Positions 8,700 through 16,449 of a DNA stretch of 64,000 bases are shown piece after piece. The notes beneath the pieces are model-generated. The model was not told where the DNA came from. It ran no database searches and saw only the letters and a program-made list of their open reading frames with translations. Position numbers and translations under genes: made by a program. The stretch's first letter is position 1. Each line of letters opens with the position of its first letter. Source of the DNA: Lysinibacillus boronitolerans JCM 21713 = 10a = NBRC 103108 (GTDB lineage: Bacteria > Bacillota > Bacilli > Bacillales_A > Planococcaceae); assembly GCF_000772935.1 (NCBI RefSeq), contig NZ_JPVR01000078.1, positions 186,001-250,000 of the forward strand, read 5' to 3'.

Positions 8700-9413
8700 T
8701 TATTTAGAATCGTGAAAAATGATGCCAAGACCGTATCGATCTCCAGCAGTAATCGTACTTACTCCATGACGAACCGTATGTTTATAATATCCCCTTTTAC
8801 CTTGAACAGGTCTATGGTTAGTAGGAAAGATGAGTGCACTACCTTGATCTAACGTAATAACATGTCCCCTACTCTGAGCACGTGGAATTTGTTCCACTAG
8901 GAGTGATTCTCCACCAGAAAAGTCTTGTTCGCGTTGATTTAATACAAATACTACTTGAAACGGGAAGAACACATCACCATATAAATCTTGATGCAAACAA
9001 TTAAAGCCACCTGTTTCATACTTTAAGAGTAACGGTGTCGGTCTAGTTTGTTCAAATTCTTCACAAGTGTTCAAAAAATCTTGAAGCTGAGCTGGAAACT
9101 GTGCTGTTTTCTTTAAATAACCTAACCATCGATTAGCTGTTTTGGCCAATTCTTGATAAAAGGACTCTCTTAAACTTTGGATAATTTCAGGCAATGGATA
9201 GGAAAAATATTTGTATTCTCCCTCCCCAAAGCGATACCTCGTCATATTAATGGTCGTTCTATATGGCTCTTCTGTACTATACAACCCTATTAAGCATTCA
9301 CATTCCTCTTTTGTTAAGATCGCAGGAAGCTTTGCAAATCCTTGCTTATCTAGTTCATGTTGAATGGCATCCCACTCTAAGCTGCCAACACGTGTTTGAA
9401 TATCTTGGACCAT
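8700..9413 (-). CDS. 2OG-Fe(II) oxygenase in the Ada cluster
   Basis: A 237-residue protein with the double-stranded beta-helix iron site: HQD at 141-143, a distal histidine in KHTVRHGV (212 or 216) and an arginine in DRYGLG (226) suited to 2-oxoglutarate. It is not classical AlkB but belongs to a 2OG-Fe(II) oxygenase family often found with alkylation-repair genes. The ATG at 9413 is chosen for AAGGAGGG upstream; an open frame runs 58 codons further back but encodes a hydrophobic stretch with no ribosome site. Its promoter carries the same motif as adaA. Substrate unknown; oxidative dealkylation is inferred. Confidence 0.88.
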   Translation of the reverse strand: MVQDIQTRVGSLEWDAIQHELDKQGFAKLPAILTKEECECLIGLYSTEEPYRTTINMTRYRFGEGEYKYFSYPLPEIIQSLRESFYQELAKTANRWLGYLKKTAQFPAQLQDFLNTCEEFEQTRPTPLLLKYETGGFNCLHQDLYGDVFFPFQVVFVLNQREQDFSGGESLLVEQIPRAQSRGHVITLDQGSALIFPTNHRPVQGKRGYYKHTVRHGVSTITAGDRYGLGIIFHDSK

Positions 9414-9447
9414 TTTTATTCCCTCCTTGGCCTTCTTAATAACTAAC

Positions 9448-9502
9448 ACTATAACCTCATCAATAGAAAAAAATAAGGCGTTTAGAATGGAATAGCAAGA
9501 TA
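9448..9502 (-). promoter_or_regulatory. Second Ada operator and promoter of the oxygenase gene
   Basis: The identical 16-bp motif (9487-9502) lies 33 bp upstream of TATAGT (9453-9448, reverse strand), the same spacing and orientation as at adaA. It is also about 75 bp before alkA, where a + strand -10-like TATGAT (9525-9530) occurs, so one site may serve both directions. Confidence 0.7.
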
Positions 9503-9575
9503 ACAAAATGAGTAAAGCTACTTTTATGATAAAGTAAACTAACAAACTGTGTATGTTGAAAAGGAGAATGAAAAA

Positions 9576-10487
9576 GTGATATGGCATGACGTTGACGATG
9601 TGATGATCATTACCTTACCAGCAAATTTTGATATGAATGCGAATCTAGGCTATTTAACAAGAGAAAAAAATGAATGCATGTATGAAATAGAGAGCGATAT
9701 CATCACAAAAGTGATAGCCATTGGAGAAATGCAGTCTTTAGTACAGATAAGCGTAATCGATAATCAACAAATGGTTGTTCAGTTCCTAAATGATTCTAGA
9801 CCTATTGAAAAGTGGGAGAGGGAAAAAATTGTCACATATATTCATGAATGGTTTGATCTTGATAACGATTTAACACCATTTTATGAAATGGCAAATTCAG
9901 ATCCATTACTTCAAATACCTGCCCAAAAATTCTATGGATTACGAGTTATCGGCATCCCCGATTTATTTGAAGCTTTATGCTGGGGCGTTTTAGGACAACA
10001 AATTAACCTCGCATTTGCCCACACCTTAAAGAGACAATTTGTAGAAAGCTTTGGCGATTCTATCGAATGGAAGAGTAAAAAGTATTGGGTATTCCCTCCG
10101 TACGAACGAATTGCACAGTTAGAACCTACTGACCTAGCAGCTATTAAAATGACAGTTAAAAAAAGTGAATATATTATTGGCATTGCAAGATTAATGGCAA
10201 GCGGAGAATTATCGAAGGACCAATTAATGAACATGAATTTTAAAGAGGCAGAAAGAAGCTTAATCAAAATACGAGGAATCGGACCTTGGACAGCCAATTA
10301 CGTGCTAATGCGTTGCCTGAGGTTTCAGACAGCTTTTCCAATCGATGATGTGGGTCTGATTAATTCAATAAAAACATTACGGAATATGAACCGAAAGCCT
10401 ACGAAAGAGGAAATCTTAGCGCTCTCGATACCATGGAAAAACTGGGAATCCTACGCTACCTTCTATTTATGGCGTGTTCTTTACTAA
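9576..10487 (+). CDS. alkA: DNA-3-methyladenine glycosylase II
   Basis: A 303-residue base-excision glycosylase that removes 3-methylpurines and related alkylated bases. The helix-hairpin-helix is KIRGIGPWTANY (231-242), followed by the catalytic aspartate in FPIDDVG (257/258). Length matches Bacillus AlkA. The start is GTG at 9576 because AAGGAG lies 9 bp upstream; the frame is open to another GTG at 9549 that lacks a ribosome site. It is divergent from the 2OG-Fe(II) oxygenase and shares the candidate Ada operator region. Confidence 0.92.
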   Translation: MIWHDVDDVMIITLPANFDMNANLGYLTREKNECMYEIESDIITKVIAIGEMQSLVQISVIDNQQMVVQFLNDSRPIEKWEREKIVTYIHEWFDLDNDLTPFYEMANSDPLLQIPAQKFYGLRVIGIPDLFEALCWGVLGQQINLAFAHTLKRQFVESFGDSIEWKSKKYWVFPPYERIAQLEPTDLAAIKMTVKKSEYIIGIARLMASGELSKDQLMNMNFKEAERSLIKIRGIGPWTANYVLMRCLRFQTAFPIDDVGLINSIKTLRNMNRKPTKEEILALSIPWKNWESYATFYLWRVLY

Positions 10488-10505
10488 ATATCATCACCTT
10501 GATTT

Positions 10506-10540
10506 GAGCATGTCTTGAAAAAATGAATCAAAACATGCTC
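10506..10540 (+). terminator. Terminator-like hairpin after alkA
   Basis: Stem 10506-10513 with 10533-10540 (8 bp), 18 bp after the alkA stop. The T-run after it is weak. Confidence 0.5.
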
Positions 10541-10580
10541 TTATGTAGCTACGTTTTATTCAATGGATACAGAATGCTTA

Positions 10581-11465
10581 TTAGAGCTGTAATTCTTTGA
10601 TACAATCCATGGTTGTTTTTATAAACTCTTTGACAGCGGGAAGGGATTGCTTCTTTGAGCGAGTAATCATGCTTATTTCTCGGAAAGGTTCGGGTAAGAG
10701 AGGTTTTACAATGGTCCCTTCTAAATTATAGGGTAAAGCTAGTTCTGGTATGATTGTAATGCCTAATCCTTCACGTACCATTGCAATGATTGTTTGATTT
10801 TCCTCCACATTAAACTGTATGTTTGGGGAAACTTCTTGTTCCTGTAAAAACTTCTTAACACTCACTTCACATCCTAGCTGAGGCATAATAAAAGCCTCCC
10901 CTTGAAGTTCTTCCGCCTTTACTTGTTCATTGATTGCAAGATGATGATGAAACGGTACGATTGCTACTAATCGATCTCTTACTATGGTAATAGCCTCCAA
11001 ATGGTCCATAGAGTTACTTAAAGATGTAAACCCTATATCCACTTTCCCCTCTTCTACCCAACGTGTAATTTGGTCATAGCTCCCCTCATAAAAATTTATT
11101 TCAATCCCTTTATACGCTCCTTTAAACCTTGCTATGATCGTTGGTAACACTTTTGAGGCGAAACTTGAAAAGCTGCCAATATTTATTTTTCCGTTTTGTA
11201 TTCCTAAAATAGAAGCGGCTTCTTGTTTAATGCTTTCTGCTTCGGATAAAATATTTCTCATATTGTTGATAATACGTTCCCCACTATCTGTTAATGAGAT
11301 GCCATTTCTTCCTCTATTCAAAAGCTTAATACCGAGCTCTGACTCTAATGAAGCGATATTATGGCTTATGCCTGATTGTGTCATCGCCAATATTTCCCCT
11401 GCTTTTGTGAAATTACCAATATCCACTACTTTGACGAATATTTCTATTTGCAAAAGGTTCACCAT
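10581..11465 (-). CDS. LysR-family regulator, divergent from a phzF-like gene
   Basis: A 294-residue LysR protein: HTH in residues 1-60 (FTKAGEILAMTQSGISHNI) and an effector domain to the end. It is similar in wording to the LysR at 2376, suggesting paralogy within one subfamily. The ATG at 11465 has GGGGG upstream. It is divergent from the PhzF-family gene at 11587, with a dyad in the 121-bp intergenic region, so that gene is the expected target. The effector is unknown. Confidence 0.91.
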   Translation of the reverse strand: MVNLLQIEIFVKVVDIGNFTKAGEILAMTQSGISHNIASLESELGIKLLNRGRNGISLTDSGERIINNMRNILSEAESIKQEAASILGIQNGKINIGSFSSFASKVLPTIIARFKGAYKGIEINFYEGSYDQITRWVEEGKVDIGFTSLSNSMDHLEAITIVRDRLVAIVPFHHHLAINEQVKAEELQGEAFIMPQLGCEVSVKKFLQEQEVSPNIQFNVEENQTIIAMVREGLGITIIPELALPYNLEGTIVKPLLPEPFREISMITRSKKQSLPAVKEFIKTTMDCIKELQL

Positions 11466-11505
11466 ATAACCCCCATCTAAGATTTAACTTTCCATTCGAC
11501 TTCCT

Positions 11506-11527
11506 CATGTTGATAATCAAAAACATG
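11506..11527. promoter_or_regulatory. Candidate LysR operator upstream of the phzF-like gene
   Basis: Inverted repeat CATGTT-N10-AACATG (11506-11511 with 11522-11527), containing the inner palindrome TTGATAATCAA (11510-11520). Position between divergent genes suits LysR binding. Confidence 0.5.
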
Positions 11528-11586
11528 AATTTTACTTATCAATTCTATCATAATACAATAATCGTAGAATGAAGGAGGAGATAGCA

Positions 11587-12486
11587 ATGAAGAAAATGGT
11601 AGAGTTTTTTTATGTGGATGCATTCACAACAGAAACGTTTGGAGGAAATCCAGCTGGCGTCATACCTCATGCAGAAAATTTAACGGATGAGGAAATGCTA
11701 AAAATAGCCAATGAATTAAATCTTTCGGAAACGGCCTTTCTTTTACCATCGAAAAATGAAAAGGCAGATTATCAAATAAAGTATTTTACCCCTACAAAAG
11801 AAGTGGACTTTTGCGGTCACGCTACGTTAGGTACTGCATGGTTGATGGCCAGTAAGTACAATTGGATTGATAAGGACGAGAAAATAATCTTTGAATCAAA
11901 CATTGGACTAATTCCTGTAAAATGGATTACGGAAAACAATCACTTAACGAGCGTGTCCATGACTCAAGTACGTCCCCATGTAAAAAGTATAGACATTAGC
12001 CCTGAAGTCGTTTCGGACCTTGTGGGTTTAGATGAAACGGACATTGATGATCGATATCCGATAAAAATAGCGAACACAGGGGTCCCACATCTTATGGTTC
12101 CAGTTAAAACGCGTCATGCAATTGATCAAGCAGAGCCTAAATTAAATGAGCTTAAAAAGATGAACCATCATTTTAACATATCCACCACTCACCTCTTTAC
12201 CTTTGACACAAATGGGGAATTTGATATTTATACAAGAGATTTTTGCCCAAATATAGGGATTGATGAAGATCCAGTTACAGGGGCAGCAAACGGTGCATTA
12301 GGCGGTTATTTATATCTAGAAAATATACTTGCTCAACAACAAAAACATCAATTAGTAATTGGGCAAGGCCATACGATTAATAGACCTGGAACTCTTTATG
12401 TCACGATTACACCTGATGGGGAGAACGCTGTTATTGAAGTAGCGGGAGCAGCAGTTGTTTCAATAGAGGGAAAAATACTTTTATAA
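11587..12486 (+). CDS. PhzF-family isomerase/epimerase-like enzyme
   Basis: A 299-residue PhzF-fold protein. Family landmarks are DAFTTETFGGNPAGV (11-25), the catalytic glutamate in NLSETAF (Glu48), DFCGHATLG (74-82) and DEDPVTGAANG near the C-terminus. Members include PhzF of phenazine synthesis, but most are housekeeping or metabolite-conversion enzymes of unknown substrate; no other phenazine gene is nearby. The ATG at 11587 follows AAGGAGGAG; an upstream in-frame ATG at 11569 lies before that site and is rejected. Probably controlled by the divergent LysR. Confidence 0.9.
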   Translation: MKKMVEFFYVDAFTTETFGGNPAGVIPHAENLTDEEMLKIANELNLSETAFLLPSKNEKADYQIKYFTPTKEVDFCGHATLGTAWLMASKYNWIDKDEKIIFESNIGLIPVKWITENNHLTSVSMTQVRPHVKSIDISPEVVSDLVGLDETDIDDRYPIKIANTGVPHLMVPVKTRHAIDQAEPKLNELKKMNHHFNISTTHLFTFDTNGEFDIYTRDFCPNIGIDEDPVTGAANGALGGYLYLENILAQQQKHQLVIGQGHTINRPGTLYVTITPDGENAVIEVAGAAVVSIEGKILL

Positions 12487-12529
12487 AAACATTTTTCTGA
12501 ATTTTCTGTGTTAATTAATAATAAAATCA

Positions 12530-12564
12530 ACTTCTCTAAATTCTTCACTTAAATTTAGAGAAGT
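12530..12564. terminator. Bidirectional terminator between phzF-like and lysR genes
   Basis: A 13-bp stem (12530-12542 with 12552-12564) between convergent genes, with moderately T-rich flanks on both strands. Confidence 0.7.
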
Positions 12565-12585
12565 CTTATTTATGCCAAGTAGTGG

Positions 12586-13470
12586 TTAGTTTAATGCATT
12601 TAAATGCGTTTTTAAGTATTGCAAAAAAGGTTGCTCCATTAGATCGGTTTTTCGAGAGCAAATAAATAAACTTTGCTGAATAGCTGCCTGCTCAACATAC
12701 ACTTGAGCAAGTTTCCCGTTTATTATACTTTCAGCCACACTAGAGGACGGAGCTAAAGTCATGCCGTACCCCGCTTCCACTACTTTTATGGACTCATGTA
12801 AGCCCTGCATTTGAAGTCCTAATTTAGGTAATGGCGCATTAAACGTGTAAAATATGGACTCCAATAAATCGAGTGTCGAGCTACCACGTTCCCGATAAAT
12901 AAAGTCCTCGTTCGATAATTCATGAAGGGAGACCGTTTGATTTGCTAGAGGATGTGAGGGATGGACTATAAACCAAAACGGGATATCTAATACCTTTTCA
13001 AATTGTAAATCTTCATGGCCAATTTTGCTTTGAACGACAAAACCAAAATCTACTTCATAATTCAGCACTTGCTCCTCCACAGATTGAACATTACCTAACG
13101 ATACAAAAAATTCAATTTGAGGATGAGCAAGCTTGTATTTAGCGATGATAGGCGGAAGTATATAATTAATAGGGATATAAGAGGATGCTATATGTATTTT
13201 GTCTTCCTTTGCTAAAAACTTCCCAAGCTTCTCATCGATTTGTGCTTCTAAGTAAAATAAACGCATGCCCTGCTCGTATAAAAACTTCCCCTCTGGCGTT
13301 AATTGAATTCCACGCCCTTTACCTTCAATCAATTTTGCCCCTATTTCATTCTCTAATTTTCGAATTTGTATGGTAACAGCAGGTTGACTTAGTAGCATAC
13401 TATTCGCTGCTGCAGTAATTCCGCCAAGCTTGGCTACATTCGTAAAGATCCTCAATGCATGTAAATTCAT
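12586..13470 (-). CDS. LysR-family regulator (CysL-like), divergent from a TauE/SafE gene
   Basis: A 294-residue LysR protein with HTH residues 1-60 (GGITAAANSMLLSQPAVTIQ) and an effector domain. It belongs to a different LysR subgroup from the two earlier ones and looks closer to CysL/CbbR-type regulators (FVSLGNVQSVEEQVLNYEVDFGF). It is divergent from a sulfite-exporter-family permease at 13575, with a perfect dyad between them, so control of organic or inorganic sulfur export is inferred. RBS AAAGGGTGG precedes the ATG. Confidence 0.9.
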   Translation of the reverse strand: MNLHALRIFTNVAKLGGITAAANSMLLSQPAVTIQIRKLENEIGAKLIEGKGRGIQLTPEGKFLYEQGMRLFYLEAQIDEKLGKFLAKEDKIHIASSYIPINYILPPIIAKYKLAHPQIEFFVSLGNVQSVEEQVLNYEVDFGFVVQSKIGHEDLQFEKVLDIPFWFIVHPSHPLANQTVSLHELSNEDFIYRERGSSTLDLLESIFYTFNAPLPKLGLQMQGLHESIKVVEAGYGMTLAPSSSVAESIINGKLAQVYVEQAAIQQSLFICSRKTDLMEQPFLQYLKTHLNALN

Positions 13471-13490
13471 TCCATTCCACCCTTTCTATC

Positions 13491-13507
13491 CATAAATAAT
13501 ATTTATG
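13491..13507. promoter_or_regulatory. Candidate LysR operator, perfect 7-bp dyad
   Basis: CATAAAT-N3-ATTTATG, 17 bp, placed 21 bp upstream of the lysR start and 68 bp before the permease gene. It contains the T-N11-A form usual for LysR sites. Confidence 0.55.
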
Positions 13508-13574
13508 AATAAGCAATAATTATATATTTGTTTTATGTATAGTTTACCAGTAATTTAAGTATTGAGGTGATTGA

Positions 13575-14342
13575 ATGGAAATTTTACTACAGGAATGGTT
13601 AACAGTAAAAGGAGTTATTTTATTTACAATTGGTTTACTCGCAGCCATAATAGGCGTGCTTTTTGGGGCAGCAGGCTTTATTTTGATGCCTTCATTGTTA
13701 CTCGTCGGCATTCCGATACATACAACCGTTGCCGTTAATAAATTTGCGACAGGCTTATCAGCCCTATCAAATGTTGTTTCATTTGTCATAAAAGGACAAT
13801 TATCTATAAAAAAATATTTTTCTTTCATGATTGTTGCTAGTATAGGAGGAGTATTTGGGGCATTATTCGCAATCCTTTTATCGGAACAAATTATGAATGT
13901 GGTCGCTTGTATAAGCTTAATATTTGCATTTCTAATTGTCCTTTGCAGTAATAAATGGATTGTCAAAGATGTAAAAGAAACAGAGGAACAACTCTTGAGC
14001 AAGCTCATTCCATTTGCAATCTCCATATATGACGGTGGTTTTGGACCAGGTTCAGCTCTTATGAATATAACCTATTTCCTGAAAAAACAATACCATTATT
14101 TAAAAGCAGTCGAGTTAACAAGAATGCTCTCGTTATCAAGCTGTACAGGTGCTTTTCTCTTTTATTACTTTACTGGCATTGTTGATTGGGGAATTGCTAT
14201 CCCTGTTTCAATTGGCTCTATTGCTGGCTCTTTCTTAGGTTTAAGGATCATTCCGTATATCCAAACAAAATGGATTCAAATTATTTTACCGATCATTTTT
14301 TTGTTCTTAATTGTTCAAGTTGTGTCGGATTTAATAAAATAA
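13575..14342 (+). CDS. Sulfite exporter TauE/SafE-family permease
   Basis: A 255-residue membrane protein with about eight hydrophobic segments in two repeats. The family signatures are GAAGFILMPSLLLVGIPIH and, in the second half, YDGGFGPGSALM. Family members export sulfite, sulfoacetate or related anions. The start has GAGGTG 8 bp upstream. Divergent from a LysR gene. A second, different member is encoded at 56094 under a different type of regulator. Confidence 0.88.
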   Translation: MEILLQEWLTVKGVILFTIGLLAAIIGVLFGAAGFILMPSLLLVGIPIHTTVAVNKFATGLSALSNVVSFVIKGQLSIKKYFSFMIVASIGGVFGALFAILLSEQIMNVVACISLIFAFLIVLCSNKWIVKDVKETEEQLLSKLIPFAISIYDGGFGPGSALMNITYFLKKQYHYLKAVELTRMLSLSSCTGAFLFYYFTGIVDWGIAIPVSIGSIAGSFLGLRIIPYIQTKWIQIILPIIFLFLIVQVVSDLIK

Positions 14343-14346
14343 GCGA

Positions 14347-14402
14347 AACAAGTCCTACCTTTTTTGCCTCAAAATTTAAGGATATCTAAGGTAGAGCTTG
14401 TT
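14347..14402 (+). terminator. Inverted repeat after the TauE/SafE gene
   Basis: Arms 14347-14361 and 14388-14402 match at 13 of 15 positions, with a 26-nt loop, starting 5 bp past the stop. No T-run follows, so termination is uncertain. Confidence 0.4.
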
Positions 14403-14487
14403 TAGAATCCGCAATTTACGTTAGAAATAGCTACTGTTAGTAGAATAGACGAACAATTTTAGCAATAATAATTTTCATAGGTTTTAT

Positions 14488-15240
14488 TTATCTACCGCCA
14501 CTCACATGTATAATTTCTCCAAGAATATAATTGGAGGCATCAGAAGAAAGGAAGGCAATTACTTCTGCTATCTCTTTAGGCGCTGCAGCTCGTTTAATGG
14601 GTACAGAGGAAGCCATCCGTTCTAGCCGATTGTCACCAGGAGCAAATTTATCGTGAAAGGGTGTCTCTACCATTCCAGGCGCTACCCCATTCACGATAAT
14701 TCCATATTCAATTAATTCTCTGGACATACCAATCGTCATTGTATTGACAGCTCCCTTAGCCGATGCATAATGAATACTTTCCCCTGCCCCACCAATACGT
14801 GCAGCTGCTGAAGAGACATTAATAATTTTTCCGCATTTCTTCGGAATCATATGTCTTAATACAGCTTGAGAGCATAAGAGTACACTATTGACATTTAGCT
14901 TGAATGTTTCTTCCCATAGCTCTTCACTCATCTCCATAAATGTACTTTGACGGATGCCACCTCCAGCATTATTCACTAAAACATCAATCGTGCCGAATGA
15001 AGAAATAGCCTGCTCAACCATTGCGTTCACATCTTCTTTATTTACAATATTAGCTTGAATAGCAATGGCGTCTCCACCTTGTTCTTGAATTCGTTGGACA
15101 GCTTCGTTGGCACCTTCCACATTTGTATGATAATTGATAATTACTTTAGCCCCGAGTTTTGCCAGTAGTTCAGCCGTGGCAAATCCAATACCCGAGCTTG
15201 CACCTGTGATAAGAATAACCTTTCCCGACAAGTTATGCAT
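14488..15240 (-). CDS. Short-chain dehydrogenase/reductase
   Basis: A 250-residue classical SDR. The cofactor motif is TGASSGIG (12-19), NNAG is at 90-93, and the catalytic set is Ser143/144, Tyr158 and Lys162 (YASAK). The C-terminus ends SNYILGEIIHVSGGR, as in FabG/glucose-dehydrogenase-like members. The substrate is not evident and there is no operon partner. The ATG at 15240 has only a weak GGCGGG ribosome site. Confidence 0.9.
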   Translation of the reverse strand: MHNLSGKVILITGASSGIGFATAELLAKLGAKVIINYHTNVEGANEAVQRIQEQGGDAIAIQANIVNKEDVNAMVEQAISSFGTIDVLVNNAGGGIRQSTFMEMSEELWEETFKLNVNSVLLCSQAVLRHMIPKKCGKIINVSSAAARIGGAGESIHYASAKGAVNTMTIGMSRELIEYGIIVNGVAPGMVETPFHDKFAPGDNRLERMASSVPIKRAAAPKEIAEVIAFLSSDASNYILGEIIHVSGGR

Positions 15241-15312
15241 AGCGTCCCGCCTAACGTTTTTAATAGTAATTCGTTCATAAACAACTCAATGCTCATGCAC
15301 CACGATCGTTAA

Positions 15313-15609
15313 TTATATGGTGCTACTGCTAGTATATTTTTTAATGATCGTAACGAAAATCGCCACAAGAAATACAATCAAACTATTAATGAGTAAATAA
15401 TAGGCAATGTTCAATCCATAGAATAACGCAAAGGGATCACGAATAATAATTAGTGCTATTACACTCCCTAGTCCACCAAATACACCTGCCAGTAGTAAAA
15501 TGATGAAAGCAGCATGATATAGATTTTTCTTTTTTCTGAAGAATAGAAATCCAATCACATTTGCAGTAACAATCAAAAAGCCTATCAGTATGAAGAAAAA
15601 ACCTTCCAT
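15313..15609 (-). CDS. Small membrane protein, unknown function
   Basis: 98 residues with three predicted membrane helices (about 5-23, 33-55 and 66-90), a basic RKKK loop after helix 1 and a short polar tail. GAGGGAG lies just upstream of the ATG at 15609. I do not recognise the family. The neighbours (SDR, soluble unknown protein) give no functional clue. Confidence 0.75.
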   Translation of the reverse strand: MEGFFFILIGFLIVTANVIGFLFFRKKKNLYHAAFIILLLAGVFGGLGSVIALIIIRDPFALFYGLNIAYYLLINSLIVFLVAIFVTIIKKYTSSSTI

Positions 15610-15666
15610 TCAACTCCCTCTTTTCAAAACGATTTCGTCATGGGATAACTATTCCTTCCCCATGAA

Positions 15667-16182
15667 TTAAAGTGGTCCACCCTCAAAACCAATAGGCCAA
15701 CCATTTTCTTTAAATTTCACTTTATACTGAAATTCAAAGTGACCCTCATAAATAAAAGCTAAACTAAAGCCTGAAAATATATAACTATCAAAGTTAGCCA
15801 TATTTCCAAAGCATATCGTCGATAAATAATAGCTGTTTATTTCTTGATTAGGAAAAAACTTATGTAAATACGCCAATGCGCAGCTTATATGTAAATGGAG
15901 TTCATCGAAAATTCTTTCCGCTAATTCGATGATCCCCACCTCAGGATTTTCATTATTTCCTTGGATAATTATCTCCACATCTTCCCATTCCCCGATATTC
16001 ATACTGTATAACCACTGTTCCTGAATAAGATACTTCTCTTTATCGTATACAGGGGGATTGACTAGGTTTATTTTATTGATGTCATCTTTAGTCAACGGTT
16101 TTGCAAGAATAAGCTTATTATGCAAAATGTCTTTGATATTAGAGACCATATATTTTGATTTGTTTAATTCTAAAGAGTCCAT
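15667..16182 (-). CDS. Uncharacterised cytosolic protein
   Basis: A 171-residue acidic soluble protein with no signal peptide or membrane segment. Its aromatic-rich C-terminal half (FSLAFIYEGHFEFQYKVKF) is suggestive of a beta-sheet. It recalls small DUF2004-like or contact-system immunity-type proteins, but I cannot assign it. GGAGG precedes the ATG at 16182. It stands alone between a small membrane protein and the sigma/anti-sigma pair. Confidence 0.75.
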   Translation of the reverse strand: MDSLELNKSKYMVSNIKDILHNKLILAKPLTKDDINKINLVNPPVYDKEKYLIQEQWLYSMNIGEWEDVEIIIQGNNENPEVGIIELAERIFDELHLHISCALAYLHKFFPNQEINSYYLSTICFGNMANFDSYIFSGFSLAFIYEGHFEFQYKVKFKENGWPIGFEGGPL

Positions 16183-16402
16183 TTTCCACCTCCGTTTAAA
16201 GTAATTATACCATCATCGCTCTACAACTATTGTAAGTTCAAAAAGAAAAAAGAGCTAGCTATGTAACTAATTCTAGAAAAGATAACCGCTTCAAATCAAA
16301 ACATATCGTTACCTCTGTTATAACCAAATCAAGTGCCTATTTAATCTATCATCTATCAAGTTGTTCATATAAGAAGCCCCCAACCCTTGCATTCAAAATA
16401 GC

Positions 16403-16442
16403 AAAACAGCTATTCAAAAAGGTTCGTCCTTTTGAACAGCTG
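16403..16442 (-). terminator. Terminator of the sigma/anti-sigma operon
   Basis: Stem 16407-16422 with 16428-16442 and a 5-nt loop; on the reverse strand it is followed by TTTT (16406-16403). It lies 7 bp past the DUF4179 gene stop. Confidence 0.8.
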
Positions 16443-16449
16443 CTGCATT

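Noticed and set aside
9414-9587. 58-residue hydrophobic N-terminal extension of the 2OG-Fe(II) oxygenase
   Set aside because: It would run through the promoter motif and the alkA start; a strong AAGGAGGG site precedes the ATG at 9413.
11587-12486. Phenazine biosynthesis
   Set aside because: Only a PhzF-fold protein is present; none of the other phz genes is nearby and most PhzF-like proteins act elsewhere.
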